Assembly (NCBI RefSeq): GCF_009494395.1
Contig: NZ_VZCB01000052.1
Span: forward strand, 124,001 to 188,000
DNA from: Segatella copri
GTDB taxonomy: Bacteria; Bacteroidota; Bacteroidia; Bacteroidales; Bacteroidaceae
DNA length: 64,000 nucleotides
Direction of reading: 5' to 3'
Shown here: positions 9,162-17,926 of the stretch, in pieces
How the letters are laid out: the number at the start of each line of letters is the position of its first letter
Position numbering within the stretch: the stretch's first letter is position 1
Position numbers and translations under genes: made by a program
The notes under the pieces: generated by a model
Database searches by the model: none
What the model was told of the DNA's origin: nothing
Seen by the model: the letters and a program-made list of their open reading frames with translations, nothing else

Positions 9162-10099
9162 TGAAGAAAGCATTACTATATATAATAGGTATGGCAGCCG
9201 CAATGACGAGCTGCGTATCTTATGAGGCTGAGGACTTCACTGGTCATACCTTGCCCCGAAAAACAGGTTATAGCACGGGTGTTACCAACGACTGGCTCTA
9301 TTTTGACCTGAAGACGGGACATCGCTATAATGTGCTGAATCCTAACCAGAGTGTCATCGCCTTTATTGATGGCAAGCCGGTGAAGGAATACTTCGGTTGC
9401 GAGGGTGACACCACCGTATATTGGACGGAGGGCGTTCAGAAGAACGTGTTCCAGGACTATAAGCGCGATGCCGATGGTAATAAGGTGCTGGTGAATCCTA
9501 ACAATCCGAAGCAGGGCTACGAGATGGTTGCCCGAAAGGCAAACAGTCTGCTGGTGATGGAGAACAAGGAAGATGACCCCAATACGATGGCTTATCCTGC
9601 TACGGAGTGGGATCTCGCCTTCAATGGTTATCAGCTCCGCACCAACAGTGGAACGAGCGGTCCAGGCAAGGGCGGTGCTGCCGACCTGGGCTATGGCGAA
9701 TATGACAAGTGGACGAGCAAGGCGCAGGTGGATGCTTATCTGGCAGAACACAATATGACCTTCGCCGTGGATGATTCGGCAAGTGTCTATGTCACCATGT
9801 CGCAGAACGACTGGAACAAGTATTGCATCGCCAACAAACTGGATATGAACAAGAACCCTTGGTTCGACCCGAACAACGGACCTGCCAAACAGTTGGTAAG
9901 CGGCAATCCGGTGCTCGAAAAGGCAATGAGTTTCTCGGGTCCACCTCCAGTATATACTCCTTCTTTCCATACCTACGTAATCCGTTCGTGGGATGGCGAG
10001 AGATATTACAAGCTCCAGATTATCTCCTGGTATGATGCCAATGTGCAGATAGGTGATGAGGGAGGTAGAATCAGTTATTACTTAGATGAATTAAAGTAA
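9161..10099 (+). CDS. HmuY-family heme-binding lipoprotein
   Basis: The 312-residue product has a short lipoprotein signal with lipobox MTSC (Cys 18). The sequence carries the HmuY family pattern: WLYFDLKTG near the N-terminus, EWDLAFNGYQLRTNSG in the centre, and a C-terminal TYVIRSWDGERYYKLQIISW followed by GGRISYYLDE. In Porphyromonas and Prevotella such proteins bind heme at the surface and hand it to HmuR. Here it lies immediately after the receptor (overlap of the TAATG junction). A gap of about 12 bases separates it from the membrane protein that follows. The heme ligands cannot be assigned by eye. Confidence 0.85.
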   Translation: MKKALLYIIGMAAAMTSCVSYEAEDFTGHTLPRKTGYSTGVTNDWLYFDLKTGHRYNVLNPNQSVIAFIDGKPVKEYFGCEGDTTVYWTEGVQKNVFQDYKRDADGNKVLVNPNNPKQGYEMVARKANSLLVMENKEDDPNTMAYPATEWDLAFNGYQLRTNSGTSGPGKGGAADLGYGEYDKWTSKAQVDAYLAEHNMTFAVDDSASVYVTMSQNDWNKYCIANKLDMNKNPWFDPNNGPAKQLVSGNPVLEKAMSFSGPPPVYTPSFHTYVIRSWDGERYYKLQIISWYDANVQIGDEGGRISYYLDELK

Positions 10100-10111
10100 A
10101 CATTAAACATT

Positions 10112-10975
10112 ATGAAACAATTGAATTGGTGGAAATCCATCGCATCGTTCCTCGTGGTACTCTTTACCATGCCGTTGGGACATGCGCTGATGATGATAAT
10201 GGATAAGACGATGACTCCTGAAGCTGTGCATTACTCAGCCTTCTTCATGGGGTTGGCAGGTCTTATCATGGTAGTAATCGGGGTCTTCGTAAAGGGAGAC
10301 ACCAAACAGACTCTTTGGGGACTTTTCGGAGGTCTGCTTTTCTGGACCGGTTGGATAGAATTTCTGTTCCAGTACTATGCTACCCGCTGGGGTACACAGC
10401 CGGAGATGGAGAATGGCGAAGTTGTGACTCGCCCTGAATACCTCATCCTCCCTGCCACCTTCGGCATGTGGATGATGATGATGGTGCTCTACATCTTCTC
10501 AACCAAAAACGGATGTAACTTCATCAACTGGTGGCAGCGTTTTCTCTTCCGTTCCCGCAAGAACGAGATTGCCGCCCGTCCGATGACACATCATACAAGT
10601 ATCGTCACCTTCATGGAACTGAACATGATTCTCTGGACTAGCTATCTCCTGTTGATGTTCTGCTACGACAAGAACTTCCTAGGCGACCATCATCCTGTAA
10701 CTTCGGTTGTTGCCGCAGCTTGTCTGATAGGTAGTTTCTTCATCTTCCGAAAGCAGTTGCGTTTGAGCACATGGGGAGCCAATATCCGTATGGCTATCGC
10801 AACGGTTGTCGTGTTCTGGGTACCAGTGGAAGTGCTTGGTCGCTTGGACTTTTTCAAGGAGATTTGGATTGAGCCGGAGAAGTATACTACCCAGATGATT
10901 TGCATCCTCGTGGCATTCGTGGCATTGCTCGTCTATATCATGTTTGCAGCTCACAAGAAGAAAAGCCATGAGTAA
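10112..10975 (+). CDS. Polytopic membrane protein of unknown function, heme-operon paralog A
   Basis: The 287-residue protein has about seven hydrophobic segments (for example SIASFLVVLFTMPLGHAL, GLIMVVIGVFVKG, WGLFGGLLFWTGWIEFLF). It is clearly paralogous to the next gene: both open with WWKSI, both contain FVKGxTxQTLxGLxGGxxxWTGW, PATFGxW, ARPMTxHTSIVTFMExN and WGANIRMxxATVxVFW. Conserved His, Met and Trp residues in or near membrane segments (GH at 25, HHTSIVTFME) could bind metal or heme, but that is inference. I do not recognise a named family. Its position in the HmuR-HmuY-PepSY operon suggests a role in moving or reducing heme or iron at the inner membrane. It overlaps the next gene by 8 bases. 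Confidence 0.75.
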   Translation: MKQLNWWKSIASFLVVLFTMPLGHALMMIMDKTMTPEAVHYSAFFMGLAGLIMVVIGVFVKGDTKQTLWGLFGGLLFWTGWIEFLFQYYATRWGTQPEMENGEVVTRPEYLILPATFGMWMMMMVLYIFSTKNGCNFINWWQRFLFRSRKNEIAARPMTHHTSIVTFMELNMILWTSYLLLMFCYDKNFLGDHHPVTSVVAAACLIGSFFIFRKQLRLSTWGANIRMAIATVVVFWVPVEVLGRLDFFKEIWIEPEKYTTQMICILVAFVALLVYIMFAAHKKKSHE

Positions 10976-11828
10976 CAAGAAACTATATTGGTGGAAATCC
11001 ATCGTGTCGATGGGCGTGATATTGGGAAGCATGCCCATGGTTCACTTGGTGGCACGAGTATTGAAGGACAACTACGACGGCACGCAACTGTTGGGTGCTG
11101 GCATGGCTGTGGGATTCGTGGGCTTGGTGATGGTGGTGGTCGGTGTTTTCGTCAAGGGACAGACTCGCCAAACCTTGCTCGGACTTATCGGTGGCATGTT
11201 CTACTGGACGGGTTGGGTGGATTTCCTCTTCATGTATTATGCCCATCGTTGGGGAACACATGCCGAGATTGACCCCACAACGGGAGAGGTGTTGAGCCGA
11301 GCTGAATATCTTCTGCTCCCTGCCACCTTTGGCTTGTGGGCAATGGTGATGTTGCTCTACATCTTCTGTTCCCGAAATGCCTGCAACTTCCTCAACTGGT
11401 GGCAGACGCTCTTCTTGGGGAAGAACAAGCGACTCATCGCCGCTCGCCCGATGACACGCCACACCAGCATTGTTACCTTCATGGAAATCAACACAATGCT
11501 CTGGACTTGCTATCTCCTGCTGATGAACCTCTACGATCCTCAATTGTTTGGTCGTGAGAGTCCAGTCACCTTCGGTGTAGCCTTCGGTTCCTTGCTTTCT
11601 GCCCCTTACGTATTCCGCAAACAACTCCATTTGCCATCATGGGGAGCGAACATCAGAATGGGTACGGCTACGGTTATCGTCTTTTGGATTGCAGTAGAGG
11701 CTTTCAACCGTACAGGAATTATTGGGAAGTTGATAGATAATCCTTCTGCCTATCCTTGGCATTGGGTAGTCATGGGGATAGAACTTTGCTTCTTGGCAAG
11801 AAAGATTATTAAAGACAACAAAAAATGA
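10968..11828 (+). CDS. Polytopic membrane protein of unknown function, heme-operon paralog B
   Basis: The chosen start ATG at 10968 gives MSNKKLYWWKSIVSMGVI, which aligns with the start of the upstream paralog; a start at 10944 would add eight residues overlapping the previous gene. The 286-residue product has about seven membrane segments and shares with its neighbour the motifs GVFVKGQTRQTLLGLIGG, YYAHRWGT, LLLPATFGLW, ARPMTRHTSIVTFMEIN and WGANIRMGTATV. The pair probably arose by tandem duplication and may form a heterodimer. The gene overlaps its upstream neighbour by 8 bases and the downstream PepSY gene by 4 bases (ATGA), showing tight translational coupling in the operon. Function unknown. 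Confidence 0.75.
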   Translation: MSNKKLYWWKSIVSMGVILGSMPMVHLVARVLKDNYDGTQLLGAGMAVGFVGLVMVVVGVFVKGQTRQTLLGLIGGMFYWTGWVDFLFMYYAHRWGTHAEIDPTTGEVLSRAEYLLLPATFGLWAMVMLLYIFCSRNACNFLNWWQTLFLGKNKRLIAARPMTRHTSIVTFMEINTMLWTCYLLLMNLYDPQLFGRESPVTFGVAFGSLLSAPYVFRKQLHLPSWGANIRMGTATVIVFWIAVEAFNRTGIIGKLIDNPSAYPWHWVVMGIELCFLARKIIKDNKK

Positions 11829-13285
11829 AGAAAGGAACTTGGAGGAAACAACATAAATGGCTCGGTATTGGCATGAGTTTCTTTATGCTCATGTTTTGTT
11901 TGTCAGGTATTCTGCTCAATCATCGTTCACTCATCAAAGATGTGAACATAAGCAGGAAGTATCTGCCAAGCCGTTATGAGTTTCGTAACTGGAACGGAGG
12001 TTTACTAAGAGGTACGCTCGACCTTGACAAAGGTTTGGGGGCAGACTCTTTGCCTGTATCGGACTCTTGTCATCATCTGTTGCTTTACGGTAATGGTGGC
12101 ATTTGGCTTACAGATTCCAAGGCTTCATTTTTCAAGGGCTTCAACGAAGATTTGCCTACAGGGGCAGACTACCGACAGATTAGAAATGTGATAAAGACCG
12201 GTGATGGAAATATCTTTGCAGTATCTCCCTTTGGGCTTTATCGATATGGCGTACATGAAACGTGGCATGAGGTGAAAATGCCTTTGGGTGAAGACGAGAA
12301 ATTGACAGACATTGCTTCACATGGTGATACTCTTGTGATACTTAGTCGCTCCTTTGCCTATACCTCACATTCTCCTTATACGACCTTCAAGCGGATCAAA
12401 CTCCATGCTCCTGAAGATTATGACGGCAAAGTAACCGCATTCCGTACCATTTGGTTGTTGCATAGCGGAGAGTTATTTGGTTTGGTTGGAAAGTTGATTG
12501 TCGATGCCATAGCCTTTATCATTGTGATACTTTGTATTACTGGTGGCATATTTTGGTTGAGACCGAAAAGGACTGTCTTGCTGCAAACATCGCTTCGTCT
12601 CCATGATAAGATAGGAAGATACACCATCATCTTCACCTTTTTAATAGCATTGACTGGTTGGTGTTTGCGTCCTCCTGTGATGATAGCCTTGGTATTGAGC
12701 AAGATTCCTGCCCTTACAGGCACAACGCTCAAAAATGAGAATCCTTGGAATGACAGACTCCGCATGATACGTTATGACGAAGGATGTCATGACTGGCTTC
12801 TTTCTACATCAGAAGGCTTCTATTCCTTGAATCTCGAAAAGGCTACAGTAAAGGCTTTAAATTCAGCTCCACCTGTCAGCGTAATGGGATTGAACGTATT
12901 ACAGAAAGATAAAGAAGGCAAGTGGCTCTGTGGGTCTTTTAGTGGTTTGTTCACTTGGGATAGGCAACAAGGCACAGCCATCGACTACTTTACAGGTAAG
13001 GTTGCGCCAAAGAAAGCAGGTGCTCCATTCGGAAAGAAAGCAATCGCAGGAATGAGCCAAGATTTTGCCAGTCCTGTCATTGCGGAATATTACGAGGGAA
13101 CATCTTTTGCCCCACAGCCAGCAAGTATGAACCAACTTCCGATGTCGCTATGGAACGTGGCGTTAGAGGCGCATAGCGGAAGAATATTTATCGGAAGCCT
13201 CGCCACATACATTTTTATCTTTGTGATGGGCATACTTGCCCTTTGGTGCTTGTGGTCGGGTTATAGAATTAGATTGAAGAAATAA
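11825..13285 (+). CDS. PepSY-associated transmembrane protein, iron/heme reductase-like
   Basis: The 486-residue protein opens with KQHKWLGIGMSFFMLMFCLSG, the typical first helix of PepSY-associated membrane proteins with its conserved His and Trp. Further helices occur near 225-245 (LLHSGELFGLVGKL, then AFIIVILCITGGIFWL), 260-290 (LHDKIGRYTIIFTFLIALTGW) and at the C-terminus (IFIGSLATYIFIFVMGILALW). Between them are two soluble regions with beta-propeller-like or PepSY-like composition. Relatives in other bacteria sit beside siderophore receptors and are implicated in reducing ferric iron at the inner membrane; the conserved His residues in LHSG and LHDKIG fit heme ligation. It is the last gene of the operon, followed by a terminator at 13334. 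Confidence 0.8.
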   Translation: MKKGTWRKQHKWLGIGMSFFMLMFCLSGILLNHRSLIKDVNISRKYLPSRYEFRNWNGGLLRGTLDLDKGLGADSLPVSDSCHHLLLYGNGGIWLTDSKASFFKGFNEDLPTGADYRQIRNVIKTGDGNIFAVSPFGLYRYGVHETWHEVKMPLGEDEKLTDIASHGDTLVILSRSFAYTSHSPYTTFKRIKLHAPEDYDGKVTAFRTIWLLHSGELFGLVGKLIVDAIAFIIVILCITGGIFWLRPKRTVLLQTSLRLHDKIGRYTIIFTFLIALTGWCLRPPVMIALVLSKIPALTGTTLKNENPWNDRLRMIRYDEGCHDWLLSTSEGFYSLNLEKATVKALNSAPPVSVMGLNVLQKDKEGKWLCGSFSGLFTWDRQQGTAIDYFTGKVAPKKAGAPFGKKAIAGMSQDFASPVIAEYYEGTSFAPQPASMNQLPMSLWNVALEAHSGRIFIGSLATYIFIFVMGILALWCLWSGYRIRLKK

Positions 13286-13333
13286 CATACATTGCACAAA
13301 AATCCAATTCTCATTAAACAAATGCGAAAACAA

Positions 13334-13382
13334 AACTGATAGTGGCGGATGTTATAGTCAGCCTCTATCAGTTCTTTTTATT
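13334..13382 (+). terminator. Terminator of the heme uptake operon
   Basis: AACTGATAG at 13334-13342 pairs with CTATCAGTT at 13365-13373 and is followed by CTTTTTATT. It lies about 50 bases after the PepSY stop and probably marks the chromosomal side of the left mobile-element junction. Confidence 0.7.
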
Positions 13383-13637
13383 ATTTATCTACAGCAATTA
13401 TTGAGGTATTGTAATTTTATCTTCTCATACTACCGAAACTTTTGTTGGAAGAATTATTCTTCTTGTCATTAGACTTACTATCGCTCCTATTATTGGTGGT
13501 GTTGATTTCGATGGCAAAGGTACGGCATCTTTTGTTCTTGGCAAAAGAAAAAACTATAACCGTAAGCGAAATTTCCCTAAAATGAATATGGGATTTCCCC
13601 TTGCCACAATGGTATAACCACAAAGAATGTTACCTTA
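13383..13637. other. Left end region of the mobilisable element
   Basis: A 68-codon minus-strand frame (13417-13623) encodes a basic, Asn/Ser-rich peptide (TTNNRSDSKSNDKKNN). Low-complexity composition and no start context make it doubtful as a gene. This stretch probably contains the left attachment junction, but no convincing direct repeat with the right side was found. Confidence 0.35.
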
Positions 13638-14384
13638 TTATCGTTTTATAAGCCTTTTGATTTCGTTTGATTCATTTGTCAATTTCTTTGCCAAACTATC
13701 TTTGTATGCAGCCATTTCTATCATTTCACGGTGGCGACGGACAGAATCCTCATAAGCAGCGACACGATTTCTAACATTATCAATAACATCTTCATCTCGT
13801 AGCACCGAGAAGTTATTTTCTATGTAGCGGATATTCGGGTCGCCAGATGGGAGTACCATTCGCAAAGCACGATATTTCAAATCCGCTTCCTCCCAATCTT
13901 GATGCTCTCGCCATTGGGTAAGATTGCCCCAAATGGAGAGAACAAGAGACAGAACCAAGCCGACAATGAAAAGAAGAACGTACTTTGATGTAGGCTCAAA
14001 GCGATGAGTGATAATCTTCTTCTGAGGAGTGTTGCTTATTATGTCAAGTCGCTCTTGCAGGTCTTTTGATGCTTCGCCTTGTTCTTGCTTCATCTGCTTG
14101 ATTGTTTCAAGCAAGAGTTTATCACGCCGTTCATCTTTGCTTGTTTCTTTCTTGGTAAGCTCGATATAGACACATAGTGCGTCTCTTAATCTTGCCAACT
14201 TTTCAATAGTTTCCTCTTCTTTTGCAGATACAGAAAGGATGGCTTCTTCAAGTTTGCTTGTGTCAACACTCACAGGAACAGGAGTGCTTCCTGCCTCTGC
14301 ATTCTTAGAAGCAGAAAGTTCATCGACTTTTTGCTCCAATCTCTCAACTGTGCCATAGATGGCTTCCAACATTTCTTCTTTCAT
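13638..14384 (-). CDS. Mobilisation-associated membrane coiled-coil protein
   Basis: The start ATG at 14384 gives MKEEMLEAIYGTVERLEQKV; an earlier ATG at 14423 would overlap the relaxase stop. The 248-residue protein is helical throughout, with heptad-rich charged segments before and after one clear transmembrane helix (YVLLFIVGLVLSLVLSIWG, about residues 135-153). The stop is at 13638. It lies 35 bases downstream of the relaxase in the same orientation, where Bacteroidales mobilisable elements often encode an accessory mob protein. A role in linking the relaxosome to the membrane or coupling protein is inferred from position only. No enzymatic motif is visible. Confidence 0.65.
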   Translation of the reverse strand: MKEEMLEAIYGTVERLEQKVDELSASKNAEAGSTPVPVSVDTSKLEEAILSVSAKEEETIEKLARLRDALCVYIELTKKETSKDERRDKLLLETIKQMKQEQGEASKDLQERLDIISNTPQKKIITHRFEPTSKYVLLFIVGLVLSLVLSIWGNLTQWREHQDWEEADLKYRALRMVLPSGDPNIRYIENNFSVLRDEDVIDNVRNRVAAYEDSVRRHREMIEMAAYKDSLAKKLTNESNEIKRLIKR

Positions 14385-14419
14385 AGTTCTTTTGTTGTTT
14401 GAATGGTTTGTAACTTGCA

Positions 14420-15370
14420 TCAAAGGCTAAAGCCTCTTCTGCGTTTCTTCTTTTTCTTCTTGGCTGATTCAGCCTCAGGGAATGGCTCATAAGTTTGGGC
14501 ATTGGACGGAGCGAATAAGCCGATGGAGGAAATACTACTCCAAGGGTCTTGGGTATGCTCTGATATTTGTTGAGCTTGTTCTCTTTGGTGACAACTCGGT
14601 TGTCCTCCTTGCATGGATTCTGCTCTTGGCGACACACGATTATACTCAGCACCAAACCTTGCATCTAACTTACCGAAGCTGTATTCTCGGCTAATCTGCG
14701 TACCCTTGAAACTATAGCCATCCTTAACCAAACGGATGCCTTGCACCTTGGTTCGCTCCTTGTCCTTATAGACAAACTCCAAACAAACGCCTCGCTTCGC
14801 AAGTTCATTTTTGAATTTATGCCAACTATCTGAGGTCTTCAAAGCATCCTTAACAGCATTGTGAATCTCATATTTTGTACGCTCCGCATTGCGTAACTTA
14901 CGAGTGTTAGTATTGCTTTTATCCGTTCCGTAAGTCAATCCATACTTGGATTTTAGAGCCTTGGTCACTTGCTCATTACGCTTGTAATCATTCTTGTCCG
15001 ATATGAGTTTGCCCTCGTTATTGATGCGGTTATACACAATATGACAATGCGGATTGTCTGTGTTGTGATGTCTCACGATGATGAATTGGGTATCGGTGAT
15101 GCCCATCATCTGCATATATTCAAGGGCTATCTTAGTCATGAACTCATCCGTCAAACGTGGCTTGTCCTCTGGTTTGAAACTCAATGCAATGTGTCCCACA
15201 GGCTTCTTAATTCTTGGATTGAGTTGCCTTTGCAACTCAAAACTTTGCGCTATCTCGGCATTCGTGCCGAGTAACACACCATCGGATGCAAGGATTTTTG
15301 CCTCATCATTGCCTGTCACATAGCGGACGCAACCACCAAAGGATGCGCCTTTCTTTAGCTTGCCTATCAT
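14420..15370 (-). CDS. mobA: MobA/VirD2-type relaxase
   Basis: The 316-residue protein carries the relaxase three-His motif as RHHNTDNPHCHIVYNR (about residues 98-113), the metal-binding signature of MOBP-type mobilisation relaxases. The N-terminal MIGKLKKGASFGGCVRYVTG segment with SDGVLL is typical of Bacteroidales MobA. The enzyme nicks the origin of transfer and stays bound to the 5' end through a Tyr. The C-terminal 60 residues are low-complexity and end in a Lys/Arg run. The start overlaps the mobC-like stop by 4 bases (ATGA), so the two are translationally coupled. The protein is shorter than many relaxases, but the endonuclease domain looks complete. Confidence 0.9.
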   Translation of the reverse strand: MIGKLKKGASFGGCVRYVTGNDEAKILASDGVLLGTNAEIAQSFELQRQLNPRIKKPVGHIALSFKPEDKPRLTDEFMTKIALEYMQMMGITDTQFIIVRHHNTDNPHCHIVYNRINNEGKLISDKNDYKRNEQVTKALKSKYGLTYGTDKSNTNTRKLRNAERTKYEIHNAVKDALKTSDSWHKFKNELAKRGVCLEFVYKDKERTKVQGIRLVKDGYSFKGTQISREYSFGKLDARFGAEYNRVSPRAESMQGGQPSCHQREQAQQISEHTQDPWSSISSIGLFAPSNAQTYEPFPEAESAKKKKKKRRRGFSL

Positions 15371-15780
15371 GTCGTATCCTCCTTTCTACTCATTCCGCTT
15401 GGCTTCGGTTTAGAACTTGCTTGGCGATACTCGCCAAGGATTGTTTTCAACCTTTTCAACAAGTCCACCACATACACATGGGTCTCATGGAAACCTCTCT
15501 GATGCGACAGCTTGGTAAGTTGGTTGAGGTTATTCGCCATGCCGATGAGGTTCTTGGCTATGGCAACTGTCTCTGTGTTGTGTCCGCTCACCACCTCGCC
15601 ATTCAAGGCGGACTCTCGGATGTATTCCGCCAACTTACAGTTGGCTTTTCTCGCCCTCAGTCTCAATGCCTCGTAACTTGGCTTCGAGAACTTCACCGTG
15701 ACAGACTTCGACAGCTTGCGAACCCTGCCTGTTGGCGGTCTTCCGCCTCTTCTCTTGTCTTGTTCCTGTATGCTTGTCAT
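15367..15780 (-). CDS. mobC: MobC-like relaxosome accessory protein
   Basis: The 137-residue protein has a basic N-terminus (RRGGRPPTGRVRKLSKSVTV), then a ribbon-helix-helix-like segment (VTVKFSKPSYEALRLRARKA, KLAEYIRESAL) and the GMANNLNQLTKLSHQRG segment seen in MobC-type mobilisation proteins. Such proteins bind near oriT and help the relaxase open the DNA. It lies directly upstream of mobA with a 4-base overlap. The palindromic candidate oriT region lies just upstream of it. Confidence 0.85.
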   Translation of the reverse strand: MTSIQEQDKRRGGRPPTGRVRKLSKSVTVKFSKPSYEALRLRARKANCKLAEYIRESALNGEVVSGHNTETVAIAKNLIGMANNLNQLTKLSHQRGFHETHVYVVDLLKRLKTILGEYRQASSKPKPSGMSRKEDTT

Positions 15781-15965
15781 TCGATATACTGTTTACAGTT
15801 TGTGTACTCACTTTCTGCGACCGTTGGGAGCAAAATTTCTCTGCCCTCATGGTGGAACGAGGCGTTTTGGGGTTCCCAAAACATAACCTCGCTCCCTCCT
15901 CAAAACACGTTAGTTGAGACTTCTGCCTCTCGACTCTCCATACCCAAGGTCGCAGACCTTAGTTC
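15781..15965. other. Candidate oriT region with a strong inverted repeat
   Basis: The gap between mobC and the DUF3408 gene contains GTTTTGGG (15864-15871) and CCCAAAAC (15875-15882) separated by three bases, flanked by CGAGG (15858-15862) and CCTCG (15887-15891). An inverted repeat next to mob genes is the usual layout of an origin of transfer. The nick site cannot be placed by eye. A promoter for mobC is also expected here. Confidence 0.45.
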
Positions 15966-16445
15966 TCACAATTTGCGCCACGCCTCGAAGTCCTCTTCAT
16001 AGAGGTCGAGGTGGTGGCGAACGATGTTTTCGATGATGCCCGACACGCTCATGCGCCTTCCTCCAAGGATGCGGACGATACGGTCAAGGCGGTCTCGTAC
16101 CTCGGAACTGACGAAGACAGGCTTGCGGTCGTCAATCCTTGGAACTTGGAGGAAAGTATGCTGATACTCCTCCAAGGTCGCCTTGCGCTGTTTGCCACTG
16201 ATGCGCTTCTGCGGATTCGGTGGCAATTGAGACTCGTTCGTTGGCTGTCCCTCCATATTGGATGATTGGGCATTCGTCGCAGCCTCTGAATTTACCGAAG
16301 CAGCATCATCAAGTTCACCAAAGAGTGGGCTGTAATCTCTTTCATAGCTTTTGCCATAAGCAGATGATTGGAACGAAGCCATCACTTCTTGCGTCATTTT
16401 CTCCTCCTGCTCAGGAGTTACGTTTACATCTTTTGTTCTTGCCAT
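15966..16445 (-). CDS. DUF3408 family protein of mobilisable elements
   Basis: The 159-residue protein has a polar, Gln/Asn/Ser-rich N-terminal half and a conserved C-terminal domain (FVSSEVRDRLDRIVRILGGR, then SVSGIIENIVRHHLDLYEED). This C-terminal part resembles DUF3408, a ribbon-helix-helix-like domain found next to mob and tra genes in Bacteroidales conjugative and mobilisable elements. It is transcribed with the mob genes. DNA binding, perhaps in partition or relaxosome control, is inferred. A near-match to the -7 box (CAAAGTAA, plus strand 16511-16518) lies upstream. Confidence 0.8.
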   Translation of the reverse strand: MARTKDVNVTPEQEEKMTQEVMASFQSSAYGKSYERDYSPLFGELDDAASVNSEAATNAQSSNMEGQPTNESQLPPNPQKRISGKQRKATLEEYQHTFLQVPRIDDRKPVFVSSEVRDRLDRIVRILGGRRMSVSGIIENIVRHHLDLYEEDFEAWRKL

Positions 16446-16743
16446 AATCTACGCTGTTTAAAATGTTAGTATTGTGGTCACAGTATGCCCTGTTGACCGA
16501 TTGTCGGGTGCAAAGTAAGTGTACAGAGTGCAACTATCCAACTGATTGGGTATAATGTAGCAATTTAGTTGAAGTTTGCTTGTTGGTGCATTGGGTTACC
16601 AGTGATAAATTCTATATATTTCCTAATTCACTCTTGTCAATTCATTCACCGTAATTATGCAAGTTCGTCTTGTCACTTTAGCTATTGAAGTACAGCAAAC
16701 CACTGCAACTATCGGACAAAGACTGCCACAGAAATTGAAATCG

Positions 16744-16774
16744 CTTGTTTTTCTTTTGTCTTGCCTTATCTTTG
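16744..16774 (+). promoter_or_regulatory. Promoter for the first HTH gene of the element
   Basis: CTTG at 16744-16747 and TATCTTTG at 16767-16774 with a 19-base spacer. It lies inside a longer open frame that begins at 16657 and so argues that translation starts downstream, at 16855 or 16831. Confidence 0.6.
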
Positions 16775-16854
16775 CACTCGCAAACGTGAAGCACCTCATA
16801 TTGGTGGTGCATTGCGACAGACAACATAGTATGAACTTTAAAAGAAAGAACAGC

Positions 16855-17166
16855 ATGGCATTTATTGTATTTGAGGAAGAGGCATTCAACTATCTTGATG
16901 CCCAGTTGGAGAACTTCGTGAAGCGCATGGATAGAATCCGTGAACGCAGTGAGGACAAGACCATGAACAAGTGGCTCGACACACAGGACGTGTGTCAGAT
17001 GCTCAACATCTGCCCTCGAACCGTGCAGACGCTTCGGGACAACGGAACGTTGGCTTACACGCAAATCAGCCACAAGACTTACTACAAGCCAGAGGACGTG
17101 ATGGCTATCGTAGCTAAGGTGGAGGACAAGAAGAAGGATATGTGCTTCCGCAAGCGTACAGGATAA
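16855..17166 (+). CDS. Helix-turn-helix (MerR/excisionase-like) protein, element copy 1
   Basis: Starting at ATG 16855 gives MAFIVFEEEAFNYLDAQLEN and a 103-residue protein; an in-frame ATG at 16831 is possible. The C-terminal half (WLDTQDVCQMLNICPRTVQT, LRDNGTLAYTQISHKTYY, KPEDVMAIV) is a winged HTH of the MerR/excisionase kind with the RxxxLxxxG wing. The N-terminal part resembles the small regulatory or excision proteins that accompany Bacteroidales integrases. It is paralogous to the next gene. Likely roles are excision control or regulation of mob genes; neither is shown by sequence. Confidence 0.75.
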   Translation: MAFIVFEEEAFNYLDAQLENFVKRMDRIRERSEDKTMNKWLDTQDVCQMLNICPRTVQTLRDNGTLAYTQISHKTYYKPEDVMAIVAKVEDKKKDMCFRKRTG

Positions 17167-17251
17167 GAAGGCTGTATATAGCACAACCACTTAATCCAAT
17201 GTAGTAAGTAAACCGAGTAACATAAGTATCAACTATAAAAACGAGACAATT

Positions 17252-17560
17252 ATGAGCAATGAAGTAATGACAAGAAACAGCGAGTGGATGAACCACGTTG
17301 TGAGCCACCTCAATCGCATGGTTGACAACTTTGAGCGTATCGTCACGAACTACCGCCCTATGCTTGGCGGTGAGCGATTTATGACGGATAAGGAGCTTTG
17401 CGCCAAGCTGCAACTGAGCCGAAGAACCTTGCAGGACTACCGCAATAATGGTGTCATTCCGTATATCCAACTTGGCGGAAAGATACTCTACCGAGAGTCC
17501 GACATTCAAAAGATTCTGATGGCTAACTATCGTGAGGCGTACCGAATGAAGGGTGTGTAA
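17252..17560 (+). CDS. Helix-turn-helix (MerR/excisionase-like) protein, element copy 2
   Basis: The 102-residue protein has the same layout as its upstream neighbour: an N-terminal helix (WMNHVVSHLNRMVDNFERIV) and a winged HTH (FMTDKELCAKLQLSRRTLQD, YRNNGVIPYIQLGGKILY, RESDIQKIL). The pair is typical of Bacteroidales integrative elements. It ends shortly before a terminator at 17599 and is separated from copy 1 by 85 bases. Confidence 0.75.
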   Translation: MSNEVMTRNSEWMNHVVSHLNRMVDNFERIVTNYRPMLGGERFMTDKELCAKLQLSRRTLQDYRNNGVIPYIQLGGKILYRESDIQKILMANYREAYRMKGV

Positions 17561-17598
17561 GAGGAAAACAAGTCCTTGATGAGTGTGTGAAAAGAATA

Positions 17599-17654
17599 AG
17601 GCGACAACGTATAACTTACCGAGTGTGGTTGTTATATGTTGTCGCCTCGTTTTA
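17599..17654 (+). terminator. Intrinsic terminator after the HTH pair
   Basis: AGGCGACAACGTATAAC (17599-17615) pairs with GTTATATGTTGTCGCCT (17631-17647) with one wobble position, followed by CGTTTTATT. Confidence 0.75.
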
Positions 17655-17926
17655 TTGGCTATATTGTGTTTGCCGAGTGTTCCTTGTATAGTCTGTATAA
17701 AATCTAATACCATGCTAAAACACTGCGGTGGTTCGCCCAAGTGGCTGGAGGCGCAAAGCCTCCAAGGAACGTTGCGGTAAACATCTCAGAGAAACGAAAG
17801 GTTGCCAATGCCCTAAAACGCATTTACCTGTTATGACACCTCCATTCACTTGCTGCAATCTCTTTGATACGACAGTGAATCAGTAAGTCTGTGCGTCAGT
17901 GGAAATCCATATATTTGAAACTTTGC
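17655..17926. other. Non-coding region inside the element
   Basis: No credible gene was found. A short hairpin (CTGGAGGC/GCCTCCA type, near 17743-17760) is visible. The region separates the rightward HTH genes from the leftward integrase unit. Confidence 0.4.

Noticed and set aside
13417..13623. Basic Asn/Ser-rich 68-codon frame at the left end of the element
   Set aside because: Low complexity and no support for translation; kept only as a remark in the region entry.
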